Shown piece after piece: positions 23,161 through 31,310 of a DNA stretch of 45,682 nucleotides; within the stretch, counting starts at the first letter, position 1; each line of letters begins with the position of its first letter. This stretch comes from an uncultured Oscillospiraceae bacterium (lineage in GTDB: Bacteria; Bacillota; Clostridia; Oscillospirales; Oscillospiraceae), in contig CAJOIC010000043.1 of NCBI GenBank assembly GCA_905234625.1, forward strand, positions 1 to 45,682. The letters run 5' to 3'. Below the pieces are notes generated by a model, which saw nothing but the letters and a program-made list of their open reading frames with translations, had not been told where the DNA came from and searched no databases. The position numbers were made by a program, and so were the translations under genes.

Positions 23161-23537
23161 ACCTGGTCGTCCTCCTTGATCTCGCGGATCGAGATGAACC
23201 GCAGCTCGTTGATGGGAGCCTTCAGCTCGTCGGCAACGATGGCCATGAGCATGGCGGCGGTGCGGGGATCGGTGTCATAGAGCTTCAGCTCTCCGGCGCT
23301 GCCGGGGGCGTAGGCCTTCAGCGTCTGCACAGGGGCGGACATGTCCGGCGCGGGGATGCCGCCGACAGCCGTTGCGACCGGTGCGACCGGTGCGGCCGGT
23401 GCGACCGGTGCGGTTTTTTTCTCCGCCAGGTCGCTGACGGCGGTCATGATCCTGATGATGACCATCAGCAGCACCAGCGCGAAGAACACCACGCATATCC
23501 CCAGGAGGGAATAGATCAGAGCGGAACCAAAAGTCAT
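23157..23537 (-). CDS. oadG: Na+-pump decarboxylase gamma subunit (OadG family)
   Basis: 126 residues. One N-terminal membrane helix (SLLGICVVFFALVLLMVII, about 10-28) is followed by an Ala/Pro/Val linker and a soluble tail with DTDPRTAAMLMAIVADEL and RFISIREIKEDD. OadG proteins anchor the soluble alpha subunit to the beta channel; some bind Zn2+ through C-terminal His, but no His cluster is visible here. It sits 5 nt after oadA and overlaps the carrier gene by 4 nt. The linker DNA has short tandem GCGACCGGT-type repeats. Confidence 0.88.
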   Translation of the reverse strand: MTFGSALIYSLLGICVVFFALVLLMVIIRIMTAVSDLAEKKTAPVAPAAPVAPVATAVGGIPAPDMSAPVQTLKAYAPGSAGELKLYDTDPRTAAMLMAIVADELKAPINELRFISIREIKEDDQV

Positions 23538-23542
23538 AGCCG

Positions 23543-24928
23543 TCAGTCTCCGATCTTCTCGATGCTGTAGGAGCAGACCTGCTCCTCCCGGGCAAGGCGC
23601 TCGTCGAAGAACTTCTCCGCCACCTGGGGGAAGGCGATGTAGCTCAGGACATCCTCCTCGCAGCGGGCCTTGTCGCCCAGCTCGGCCTCGGCCTTCTCGT
23701 ACACGTCGGTGGGCAGGGTGTCGGCGTAGCGGCCCTGGATGGGCTTCTCGCCGCCCAGGATCTTCGCCCGGACCTCCGGGTCGATGGGGGCGGGGGTGCG
23801 GCCGTATTCGCCGCGGCAGTAGGCCCGGATCTCCGCGCCTACGTTCTTATACCGCTCGCCGGAGAGGATGTTCTGCACGGCCTGGGTGCCCACCAGCTGG
23901 CTGGTAGGCGTCACCAGCGGGGGATAGCCCATGTCCGCCCGGACCTTGGGGGTCTCCGCCAGGGCCTCGTCGAAGCGGTCCAGGGCATTGAGCATCTTGA
24001 GCTGGCTCAGCAGGTTCGAGAGCATGCCGCCGGGGATCTGGTAGGTGAGACACTGAGTATCGGTGGTGAGGGAGATGGGGTTCAGGGTGCCGTCCTCGAT
24101 GAACCTCGCCCGGACGCCCTTGAAGAACTCCGCCGACGCCTGCATGGACTCGGGGTCCATGTCGATGCCGTAGCCCAGCTCGCTCAGGGCGTAGGCCATG
24201 GTCTCCGTGGCGGGCTGGGAGGTGCCGCCGGAGAAGGGGGAGAGGGCCGTGTCGATGACGTCCGCCCCGGCCTCGATGCCCTTGAGGTAGGTCATGAAGG
24301 CCAGGCCCGTGGTGCAGTGGGTGTGGAGGACCACAGGCAGGTCTACCGCGTCCTTGATGGCGGAGACGAGGTCATAGCAGCTCTTGGGGGAGAGGATGCC
24401 CGCCATGTCCTTGATGCAGATGGAGGCCACGCCCATCTGCTTGAGCTCCTTCACCAGCTCCAAGTATTTCTCCAGGGTGTGGACGGGGCTGGTGGTATAG
24501 GAGATGGTACCGGAGGCCATGGCGCCGGCGCTGATGGTTTCCTCGATGGCTACCTTTAGGTTGTTGGTGTCGTTCAGGGCGTCGAAGATGCGGATGATAT
24601 CGATGCCGTTGCGCACGGAGGCCCGCACGAACCGGCGGACGATATCGTCGCTGTAATGCTTGTAGCCCAGGATGTTCTGACCCCGCAGCAGCATCTGGAG
24701 CTTGGTGTTGGGCATCTTGGCGCGGATCTTCCGCAGCCGCTCCCAGGGATCCTCGTTCAGATAGCGCAGGCAGACGTCGAAGGTGGCGCCGCCCCAGACC
24801 TCCGCCGAATAATACCCCACCTTGTCCATGGTCTCCAGAATGGGCTCAAAGGCGTCGTAGGGCATGCGCGTGGCCACCAGGGACTGGTTCGCGTCCCGCA
24901 GTACGGTCTCGGTGAATTGTACCTTCAT
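23543..24928 (-). CDS. oadA: Oxaloacetate decarboxylase alpha subunit (carboxyltransferase)
   Basis: 461 residues, a TIM-barrel carboxyltransferase plus PYC_OADA domain. Marks: FTETVLRDANQSLVATRM with the metal-binding Asp, EVWGGATFDVCLRYLNEDPW, ICIKDMAGILSP with the Lys that is carboxylated, VLHTHCTTG for the metal His pair, and QIPGGMLSNLLSQL. It moves CO2 from oxaloacetate to biotin. The protein stops before any biotinyl domain; the carrier is a separate gene two positions on. A pyruvate carboxylase B role is conceivable, but OadB and OadG in the operon favour the Na+ pump. It would make pyruvate while building an Na+ gradient usable by GltS or MATE transporters. Confidence 0.93.
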   Translation of the reverse strand: MKVQFTETVLRDANQSLVATRMPYDAFEPILETMDKVGYYSAEVWGGATFDVCLRYLNEDPWERLRKIRAKMPNTKLQMLLRGQNILGYKHYSDDIVRRFVRASVRNGIDIIRIFDALNDTNNLKVAIEETISAGAMASGTISYTTSPVHTLEKYLELVKELKQMGVASICIKDMAGILSPKSCYDLVSAIKDAVDLPVVLHTHCTTGLAFMTYLKGIEAGADVIDTALSPFSGGTSQPATETMAYALSELGYGIDMDPESMQASAEFFKGVRARFIEDGTLNPISLTTDTQCLTYQIPGGMLSNLLSQLKMLNALDRFDEALAETPKVRADMGYPPLVTPTSQLVGTQAVQNILSGERYKNVGAEIRAYCRGEYGRTPAPIDPEVRAKILGGEKPIQGRYADTLPTDVYEKAEAELGDKARCEEDVLSYIAFPQVAEKFFDERLAREEQVCSYSIEKIGD

Positions 24929-24965
24929 GGCTCCTCCTTGATACAGTTCTCAGAAAATATAATGA

Positions 24966-24995
24966 ATTATATCACCCCGGCGCGGGGTTTGACAA
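24966..24995 (-). promoter_or_regulatory. Promoter of the oad operon
   Basis: TTGTCA (plus 24990-24995), 18-nt spacer, TATAAT (plus 24966-24971) on the minus strand, 38 nt before the oadA ATG. Confidence 0.75.
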
Positions 24996-25027
24996 TAGCG
25001 GCCGGGCATGGATATTTTATTGTCAAA
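24988..25027. promoter_or_regulatory. Inverted repeat between oadA and the beta-helix gene
   Basis: TTTGACAATA (24988-24997) and TATTGTCAAA (25018-25027) are perfect 10-bp arms, 20 nt apart. The left arm is the -35 box of oadA on one strand and of a possible rightward promoter (TTGACA 24989-24994, 18 nt, TATTTT 25013-25018) on the other. Confidence 0.6.
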
Positions 25028-25168
25028 GTATGGCCGTTTTTTCGGAAATAATGCCCGCATTGAATATTTTTTCCCGCCGACCCCGTTTTTTTCCGGTCCG
25101 CCTCCGTATTTGTGTACCAGAGGCAAACAGACCGACAAAACAAACCGACGGAAAGAAGGTATAACATC

Positions 25169-26977
25169 ATGAAAAACAAGAACCTCCGCAAGCAGATCAT
25201 CAGCGCCGTCCTGGCGGTGCTGATGACCGCCGGCCTCGGCACGGCGGCCCTGGCCTCCGGCGAGCCCGCCATGCCCGGGACCCAGATGACCCAGCCCGCC
25301 GACATGGGCCAGAGGACCGAACCGCAGGGCGCGCCTCAGAACGGGGCCTCCCGGGAGGCCCCGGCGCAGCCCGAGGGCGGTGCTCCCAGCGGCGGACCCG
25401 AAAACGGCGCGCCCGCCGACGCCCCCGCCCTGCCCGACGGGGAAATCCCCCAGGGCGAAGCTCCCGACGCTGAGCCCGGTGCGGCCTCTCAGGAGCCCGG
25501 CGGCGAACCCTCCGGCGAGCCCAGCGGCGAACCCAGCGGGGAACCCGGCGAGGCCCCTTCGGACGCCCCTGCGGCCCCCGAGGCCGGTCAGCCCGGTCAG
25601 CAGAACGACCAGCGGGAGCGCTTCGACGTCGTCAGCTTCCTCCGGGAGCTTTTGACGAAGCTGGAAAGCCTTCTGGGCATCGGCCAGAGGAGCGAGGCCG
25701 CCCCGGCGGAGAGTCCCGACTTCGGGCAGGACGACCAGCCCGCTCAGCAGTCCTCTCAGGAGGCGGCGCCCTCCGGCGAGATGCCCCAGCCCTCCAATGT
25801 GACGGGTCAGCCCTCCGGTACGACGGGCCAGTCCTCCGGCACGGCGGGCCAGCCCTCCGGCACGATGGGTCAGCCCTCCGGCACCCAGTCCTCCGGCGAA
25901 CCCTCCGGCTATGCCGCGGCGAACACCGTGACCGCCGACAGCGCCGGCACGGCCTATACCTCCTCCAGCGGCGATGAGAACGCCATCCTGGTCAGCGGCG
26001 ACACCGTCACCCTCACGGACATCACCGTGACGAAGACAGGCTCCAGCTCCGGCGACAGCGCGGATTTCTACGGCGTGAACGCGGCTGTTCTGGCCAAGGA
26101 TGGCGCAACGCTCACCATCACAGATGCAGAGATCACGACGGACGGCACCCATGCCAACGGCGTGTTCAGCTACGGCAGCGGCACCACCGTGAATATCTCC
26201 GACTCCGCCATCACCACCGACGCTTCGAATTCCGGCGGCATCATGACCACCGGCGGCGCCACCATGAACGCCGTGAATCTCACGGTCAATACCTCCGGCA
26301 ACAGCTCGGCGGCTATCCGCTCCGACCGCGGCGGCGGCACCGTGAACGTCAGCGAGGGCACTTACAGCGCCTCCGGTGTGGGCTCCCCGGCGGTCTACTC
26401 CACCGCGGACATCACCGTCACCGGCGCGGCTCTCAGCGCGACAAACTCCGAGGCTGTGGTCATCGAGGGCGGCAACTCCGTCACCATCACCGATTCCGAC
26501 GTCTCCGGCAACAACGCCGTCCTGAACGGCCAGTCCACCGTGAAGACCAACGTCCTCATCTATCAGTCCATGTCCGGCGACGCGGCGGAGGGAAGCTCTG
26601 CCTTCACCATGACCGGCGGCTCCCTGACGGCCGGGACCGGCGCCATGTTCCACGTGACCAACGTCACCACCACCATCACCCTCTCCGGCGTGGAGCTGAA
26701 CTACGCCGACGACAGCGACGTGTTCCTGAACGCCTCCGCCGACAGCTGGGGCACCGCAGGAAAGAACGGCGGAAACGTCACCCTGAACCTGGACGGCCAG
26801 GACATCACCGGCGTCATCACCATGGACAGCGCCTCCGCCGTGGCGGTGGTCATGACGAACGGCTCCACCTGGACTCTCACCGGCGACAGCTATGTCACGA
26901 GCCTCACCGGCGACACCTCCGGTATCGACCTGAACGGCTATACCCTCTACGTGAACGGCGTCGCCTGGAACGGCTGA
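25169..26977 (+). CDS. Secreted beta-helix surface protein with Pro/Gly/Ser-rich stalk
   Basis: 602 residues from the ATG at 25169 (AAGGT upstream; an earlier in-frame ATG has no ribosome site). Signal peptide 1-31 (KNKNLRKQ, AVLAVLMTAGLGTAALA). Residues 32-250 are low-complexity: Pro, Gly, Glu, Gln with runs of GEPS and GQPSGT units, and one ordered helix RFDVVSFLRELLTKLESLLG. Residues 255-600 are parallel beta-helix-like strands rich in Thr, Ser, Asn and Val (VSGDTVTLTDITVTKTG, GATLTITDAEITTDG, GNSVTITDSDVSGNNAV). No LPXTG or membrane anchor, so it may be released or held non-covalently. Beta-helix folds are used by polysaccharide lyases and adhesins; no catalytic motif is recognisable. A perfect hairpin terminator follows. 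Confidence 0.85.
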   Translation: MKNKNLRKQIISAVLAVLMTAGLGTAALASGEPAMPGTQMTQPADMGQRTEPQGAPQNGASREAPAQPEGGAPSGGPENGAPADAPALPDGEIPQGEAPDAEPGAASQEPGGEPSGEPSGEPSGEPGEAPSDAPAAPEAGQPGQQNDQRERFDVVSFLRELLTKLESLLGIGQRSEAAPAESPDFGQDDQPAQQSSQEAAPSGEMPQPSNVTGQPSGTTGQSSGTAGQPSGTMGQPSGTQSSGEPSGYAAANTVTADSAGTAYTSSSGDENAILVSGDTVTLTDITVTKTGSSSGDSADFYGVNAAVLAKDGATLTITDAEITTDGTHANGVFSYGSGTTVNISDSAITTDASNSGGIMTTGGATMNAVNLTVNTSGNSSAAIRSDRGGGTVNVSEGTYSASGVGSPAVYSTADITVTGAALSATNSEAVVIEGGNSVTITDSDVSGNNAVLNGQSTVKTNVLIYQSMSGDAAEGSSAFTMTGGSLTAGTGAMFHVTNVTTTITLSGVELNYADDSDVFLNASADSWGTAGKNGGNVTLNLDGQDITGVITMDSASAVAVVMTNGSTWTLTGDSYVTSLTGDTSGIDLNGYTLYVNGVAWNG

Positions 26978-27020
26978 AACGCGTCCGCACCCCCCTTCAA
27001 CATAGATCGCAGTACCCAAA

Positions 27021-27050
27021 GCGGGACCGCCTCCCCGGAGGCGGTCCCGC
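27021..27050 (+). terminator. Bidirectional hairpin between convergent genes
   Basis: Perfect 14-bp arms (27021-27034 with 27037-27050), flanked by AAA and by GCTTT. It separates the beta-helix gene from the convergent MATE gene. Confidence 0.8.
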
Positions 27051-27053
27051 GCT

Positions 27054-28427
27054 TTATGCTGTTTTCTGCGCCCGGATCTCCTTGACCCACTTCCCGGTAC
27101 AGTAGCGGATGAAGCAGACCACGCCTTTTAAGGGGAATTCCAGCCGCAGGAGGAAATACACCCAGAAGGGCGTCAGCTTCCACACGAAGGCCGCCAGGGC
27201 CCCCAGGGGCAGGGAGATGAACCATACGCAGCTGGAGTCCGCCAGGAGCAGGAACCGGGTGTCCCCGCCGCCCCGGAGGATGCCCTTGGAGATGACGTAG
27301 GCCACGGTCTGCATGGGCAGCATGAAGTAGTTGCAGAGCATGATGTCCCGGACGATGGCGGCGGTCTCGGGCTGGATGCTGTACAGACCGGTGTAGGGCC
27401 CCTCCAGCAGAGCCAGGGGCAGGATGATGACGAGGCCGAAGAGGAAGGACAGGAGGATGTAGGTGTTTCCCTCCCGTTTGGCCCGGGGGATGTCCCCCTC
27501 GCCGATGGTGTTGCCCACCACGATGGCCGAGGCGCCCGCCATGCCCACATTCAGTACTGTGATGAGCTGGATGAGGGAATTGGCGATGGAGACGGCGGCG
27601 GAGATCTCCGCGGAGATGTGCCCGTAGATGACGGTGGTCAGGGCGAGGCTCAGGCCCAGGAGCGTGTCGGAAAAAAGCACCGGCAGGCTGTACCGGACGT
27701 ACTCCCGCCGCAGAGCGCCCCCGGGCAGGGCGAAGTGCCTCAGCCGGAAGGCGAAGCTCTTCTCCCGCAGGACGAAGTATCCGAAGACGAAGAGGAACTC
27801 GAACACCCGGGCGATCACCGTGCCCACGGCGGCGCCCACCAGCTCCAGCCGGGGGGCGCCCAGCTTGCCGAAGATGAAGACCCAGTTGAAAAACAGGTTC
27901 AGGAAAAAGGCGATGGCGGAGCCGATGAGGGGGATGTTCACCCGGCCCACGCTCCGCATGAGGTAGGTGGCGGTGCTGGAGAGCCCCGCCAGAAGGAAGG
28001 TCAGGCCGATGAGCCGCATATACGGCGCGCCCACGGCGATGACGGCGGCGTCCCGGGTGAAGATCCGGAGGATGAGGGCGGGAAAGCCCACCCCCAGCAC
28101 GGTGAACACGGCGCAGATGGCCGCCGTCACCCGCAGGGCCATGGCCGCGGTGACCCGCATGGGTCCGATCTCCTTCCGGCCCCAGAACTGGCTGGACATG
28201 ACCACCGCGCCGGAGCCCAGGCCCATACAGATGAACTGGAAGAAGGCGTACACCTGGTTGCCGAAGGCCGCTGCGGCGATGCTCGTCTCCCCGAAGGAGC
28301 CGATCATCAGGTTGTCCATGAAATTGATGCCGATGGTGATGAGCTGCTGGAGGATGACCGGCAGCATGAGCAGCAGGGTCTTGCGGTAGAACGGGCGATT
28401 GCGGAATACGAATCTTGATGACAGCAT
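27054..28427 (-). CDS. MATE-family efflux transporter
   Basis: 457 residues, 12 predicted spans. LLLMLPVILQQLITIGINFMD at the N-terminus, VMSSQFWGRKE in the first half and VVGNTIGEGDIPRAKREG in the second are MATE loops; ISKGILRGGGDTRF is typical of the DinF/NorM relatives of Clostridia. It is only distantly like the other MATE at 18589-19935. Third gene of an operon behind an alarmone synthetase and a DUF2974 hydrolase (3-nt gap). Substrate unknown; the company suggests stress-linked export (inference). Confidence 0.9.
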   Translation of the reverse strand: MLSSRFVFRNRPFYRKTLLLMLPVILQQLITIGINFMDNLMIGSFGETSIAAAAFGNQVYAFFQFICMGLGSGAVVMSSQFWGRKEIGPMRVTAAMALRVTAAICAVFTVLGVGFPALILRIFTRDAAVIAVGAPYMRLIGLTFLLAGLSSTATYLMRSVGRVNIPLIGSAIAFFLNLFFNWVFIFGKLGAPRLELVGAAVGTVIARVFEFLFVFGYFVLREKSFAFRLRHFALPGGALRREYVRYSLPVLFSDTLLGLSLALTTVIYGHISAEISAAVSIANSLIQLITVLNVGMAGASAIVVGNTIGEGDIPRAKREGNTYILLSFLFGLVIILPLALLEGPYTGLYSIQPETAAIVRDIMLCNYFMLPMQTVAYVISKGILRGGGDTRFLLLADSSCVWFISLPLGALAAFVWKLTPFWVYFLLRLEFPLKGVVCFIRYCTGKWVKEIRAQKTA

Positions 28428-28430
28428 GGC

Positions 28431-29510
28431 TTACGCGTCCTCCCCGTGGGTCAGCTGACGGCGCAGCACCGCCATGGCCTGGGCGGGGAGGTCCCGCATG
28501 ATCTTTTTGGTGGTCTCGCTGGCGTGGAACATGCGCAGGAGGGCCGCCTCGAAGCTGAGAGGGCCGCTGCCCGCCGCATCGCTCAGGGTGACGGCGCCGC
28601 CGGCCTCCAGGGTGCCGAACAGGTCCTCCGTGAGAAGGCGGCGGTCCTCCTGGCTCATGTCCGCGATCCAGCGGTTCAGGACCTCCATGAGGACGAGGCT
28701 GCGGCGGTCGTTCTCCTCCGCCAGGGCGGGGGGACCGTACTCCACCTGCCAGGTGGCCAGACTGTGCTGCAGCAGGCCGGAGGCGGAGGAGCGGACGATG
28801 CGGGTATCGGTGACGGCGGGCTCGAAGAGCTTTCCCACCACGGAGAACTCCGGAATGAACCGGGTGGCCTTTTCATTCACGCGGCCCACCACGGACACGT
28901 CCATCACCTCCGGGCAGAGACCGGGACCGTCCAGCAGGAAGACGCGGTCCACCCGGGCCCAGGCCTCCTCCGGGAGCATCCCCGCGGCGTACAGGGCCAG
29001 GTTCCCGCCCTTGGAGTGGCCGCCCATGGAATAGCGCCCGCCTCCGGCTATGACCCGGGCGGCGTATTCGAGAGCCGCCCGCTGGGCCTTCGTCTCCGTG
29101 AAGGCGATCATGAAGTCCTCCTTCCAGCCGGCCACGGTCTCGTCCGTGCCCCGGAAGGCGATGAAGCCGCCGTCGCCCCAGCGGAAGGTCACCGCGGAAA
29201 ACTGCATGGGAGTATCCGGCTCCAGGATGTCCGCATAGTCCGTGATCCTCAGGGCGCCGAAGCGCTTCGACGCGATGGCGGCGCGGAAGATCTCGCTGTT
29301 TCCCATGTCGCCGCCGGTGATCTGCAGGGTGGCGGAGCCGTTTTCCAGGCAGGGAGCGCAGTCCGAGACGAGGCCCGTCCCGTCCCGCAGGGCGGGGGCC
29401 AGATCGAAATAGGACATGACGCACATCACCATGGCGTCGGCGTCGCCCATGGGCAGCTCGTCGAAGGAGAAGCGCCCCAGCCAGCGTATGTATTCCGTGA
29501 GACTCTGCAT
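28431..29510 (-). CDS. DUF2974 alpha/beta-hydrolase-like protein
   Basis: 359 residues, no signal peptide. It has the DUF2974 (Mbeg1-like) pattern: TEYIRWLGRFSFDELPMGDA at the start, FIAFRGTDETVAGWKEDF, a lipase-type nucleophile elbow GGHSKGGNLALYAA with the Ser in GHSKG, and LDGPGL. Related to class 3 lipases; substrate unknown, probably a cytoplasmic ester or lipid. It begins 1 nt after the alarmone synthetase stop, so the pair is tightly coupled. Confidence 0.87.
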   Translation of the reverse strand: MQSLTEYIRWLGRFSFDELPMGDADAMVMCVMSYFDLAPALRDGTGLVSDCAPCLENGSATLQITGGDMGNSEIFRAAIASKRFGALRITDYADILEPDTPMQFSAVTFRWGDGGFIAFRGTDETVAGWKEDFMIAFTETKAQRAALEYAARVIAGGGRYSMGGHSKGGNLALYAAGMLPEEAWARVDRVFLLDGPGLCPEVMDVSVVGRVNEKATRFIPEFSVVGKLFEPAVTDTRIVRSSASGLLQHSLATWQVEYGPPALAEENDRRSLVLMEVLNRWIADMSQEDRRLLTEDLFGTLEAGGAVTLSDAAGSGPLSFEAALLRMFHASETTKKIMRDLPAQAMAVLRRQLTHGEDA

Positions 29511-29511
29511 A

Positions 29512-30282
29512 TCAGCTCCTCCCGTCCTCTGCCAGCACGCTCCAGGGATCCAGCTCCGCGGAGGGCTTTGCGGCCTTTACGAACTCCACCCGGGTCATGA
29601 TGCGCTCCATGCGCTGGTCCAGCTCCGCGGAGGTCTCCGCCAGGGCCAGCAGCTCCTGATCGATCTCCTCCGAGGGGACCAGGTCCTTCTTGTACCGGAT
29701 CTTGTGCTCCAGGCTCGCCCACCAGTCCATGGAGATGGTGCGGAACTGCACCTCCACCTTCATCTGCCGCTTGGAGTCGTGGAGGAAGATGGGCGTCTCC
29801 ACCACGAGATGCAGGCTGCGGTAGCCGTTTTCCTTGGGGGTCTTGAAGTAGTCCTTCTCCTCGATGAGGGTGATATCGTCCTGTCTGAGGAACATGTCCG
29901 CCAGCTTATAGATGTCCGAAGGAAAGGCGCAGATGACCCGCACCCCGGCGATATCGCTGATGTTCTCCTCGATGCTTTCCACCGAGAGGGGGCAGCCCTT
30001 GCGGCTGAGCTTTTCCAGCACGCTCTCCGGCGTCTTGAGGCGGGTCTTGACGGCCTCGATGGGGTTGCGGTCGTACCGCAGGGAGAGCTCCTCGTTCAGG
30101 ACGTTGAACTTCGTCTCCACCTCCATCATGGCGCAGCGGTAGAAGGCCATCAGCTCCTGGTAGGGCGAGGCGTTCTTCTTGACCCAGTCGGTAAACTCCT
30201 GCTTGGGGAGCCGCGTGATGAGCGCCCGCTCCATCCGCGTCATGGCTCCCGCCCGGAGCAGTTCTTTCGTGTTTTCCAGCAT
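29512..30282 (-). CDS. Small alarmone synthetase (RelP/RelQ-type GTP pyrophosphokinase)
   Basis: 256 residues with a lone RelA/SpoT synthetase domain, no hydrolase or TGS domain. Marks: SIEENISDIAGVRVICAF, DYFKTPKENGYRSLHLVVE, and VEVQFRTISMDWWASLEHKI with the catalytic Glu of the EVQxR motif. It transfers pyrophosphate from ATP to GDP/GTP to make (p)ppGpp. A C-terminal helix (QELLALAETSAELDQRMERI) fits the tetramer-forming tail of RelQ. The ATG at 30282 has GGAGGAG upstream; a much longer upstream extension of the frame crosses the divergent gene and is rejected. First gene of an operon with DUF2974 and MATE genes. Confidence 0.93.
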   Translation of the reverse strand: MLENTKELLRAGAMTRMERALITRLPKQEFTDWVKKNASPYQELMAFYRCAMMEVETKFNVLNEELSLRYDRNPIEAVKTRLKTPESVLEKLSRKGCPLSVESIEENISDIAGVRVICAFPSDIYKLADMFLRQDDITLIEEKDYFKTPKENGYRSLHLVVETPIFLHDSKRQMKVEVQFRTISMDWWASLEHKIRYKKDLVPSEEIDQELLALAETSAELDQRMERIMTRVEFVKAAKPSAELDPWSVLAEDGRS

Positions 30283-30330
30283 AATGTCTCCTCCTGTCAA
30301 AGAATGACCATCAGACATTGACCTGACTAT

Positions 30331-30359
30331 ATGATACGGCAATGCGAGGGCATAATCAA
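30331..30359 (-). promoter_or_regulatory. Promoter of the alarmone synthetase operon
   Basis: TTGATT (plus 30354-30359), 17-nt spacer, TATCAT (plus 30331-30336) on the minus strand. Confidence 0.75.
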
Positions 30360-30388
30360 CTAAAATTTTGCGAATATACAATAGTTTA

Positions 30389-30417
30389 TTGACAATTCTG
30401 CCAGTTTCGTTTATAAC
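30389..30417 (+). promoter_or_regulatory. Promoter of the lipoprotein gene
   Basis: TTGACA (30389-30394), 17-nt spacer, TATAAC (30412-30417), 54 nt before the ATG. Confidence 0.82.
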
Positions 30418-30471
30418 TAATGTATATTCCCAATGGTATGCATTGCGGTAAATAATTAGGAGGAAAAGAAC

Positions 30472-31221
30472 ATGAAGAAGATTCTCGCACTGCTTCTTGC
30501 CGTCATGATGGTCGTGGCGATGGCCGCCTGCGGCTCCAAGTCCGACGCTCCCGCCGAGGCCCCTGCCGCCGAAGCGCCCGCCGCCGCCCCTGCCGAGGCC
30601 GCCGCCCCCGCCGAGGCCGCCGCCCCCGCCGCCGGCGTCACCTGGGCCGACTATCAGGAGTACCTCATCGAGAAGGCCGGCTCCAACGCCCCGGATCTTG
30701 AGGAGTTCAAGAGCCAGGTCTATGCCATCAACAGCTGGGAGGAGCTGGACCAGACCGTCTCCCCCTGGGACCAGATGTTCACCACCATCGGCCTGTCCAC
30801 CTGGGATGAGTTCCAGGCTGGCGTGGTGAAGGAGCCCGCCGTCATGGGCGGCCCTGACGCCTCCGCCTCCGGCGAGGCCTCCGCTGAGGCCGACGCGGGC
30901 GAGGCCAGCGGCGAAGCCTCCGGCGAGGCCAGCGGCGATGCCTCCGAGCCTCCCGCCAGCGCTGCTGTGGAGAACACCGCCCACGGCGGCACCCCCGGCG
31001 CCACCTCCGAGGCCGACTATCAGGCTTACCTGAAGGCCTGGCTGGACGCTGAGAAGGCCGTCAACACCACCATGACCGACGATATGAAGGCCGAGTTCAT
31101 CGCCTGCATCGACGCCCTGGACTTCGAGACCTTCCCCGGCGACATGCTCTTCAACGGCATGCTGACCACCGGCGCCGCCATGACCTACGATCAGTTCGTG
31201 GCCGCCAACGGCGTGTATTGA
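30472..31221 (+). CDS. Lipoprotein with two related WADYQEYL-type modules
   Basis: 249 residues. Lipoprotein signal with Cys 20 (MAACGS). An Ala/Pro/Glu linker (24-54) leads to module 1 (about 55-113: TWADYQEYLIEKAG, SWEELDQTVSPWDQMFTTIG, STWDEFQ). A Ser/Gly/Glu linker with SGEASGEASGDAS follows, then module 2 (about 180-249: SEADYQAYLKAWLD, DFETFPGDMLFNGM, MTYDQFVAANG). The modules look like a diverged duplication: same ADYQxYL entry and DxF..GM...TYDQF exit. No function recognised; the pattern suggests a surface protein binding the same ligand twice. Ribosome site AGGAGG before the ATG, own promoter and terminator. Confidence 0.8.
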   Translation: MKKILALLLAVMMVVAMAACGSKSDAPAEAPAAEAPAAAPAEAAAPAEAAAPAAGVTWADYQEYLIEKAGSNAPDLEEFKSQVYAINSWEELDQTVSPWDQMFTTIGLSTWDEFQAGVVKEPAVMGGPDASASGEASAEADAGEASGEASGEASGDASEPPASAAVENTAHGGTPGATSEADYQAYLKAWLDAEKAVNTTMTDDMKAEFIACIDALDFETFPGDMLFNGMLTTGAAMTYDQFVAANGVY

Positions 31222-31251
31222 TCCGATACATACCCACAGCACCGATCCCCG

Positions 31252-31278
31252 GAGGGAGGGCGTCCGCCCTCCCTCTTT
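31252..31278 (+). terminator. Terminator of the lipoprotein gene
   Basis: Perfect 11-bp arms GAGGGAGGGCG (31252-31262) and CGCCCTCCCTC (31265-31275), TTT after. The loop is only TC, so the top pair or two open. Confidence 0.85.
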
Positions 31279-31310
31279 CCTGTTACCTCTCACCGTAAGG
31301 AGAACTGCCC

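Noticed and set aside
25790-25900. Short repeats considered as CRISPR or non-coding repeat
   Set aside because: They are in-frame codons of the GQPSGT stalk of the beta-helix protein.
24950-27019. Long minus-strand open frame opposite the beta-helix gene
   Set aside because: Low-complexity Gly/Ala/Val/His translation of the opposite strand; the plus-strand frame has a signal peptide and a ribosome site.
30283-31293. An N-terminal extension of the alarmone synthetase of more than 300 codons
   Set aside because: It crosses the divergent lipoprotein gene and both promoters; the ATG at 30282 has GGAGGAG and fits the family length.
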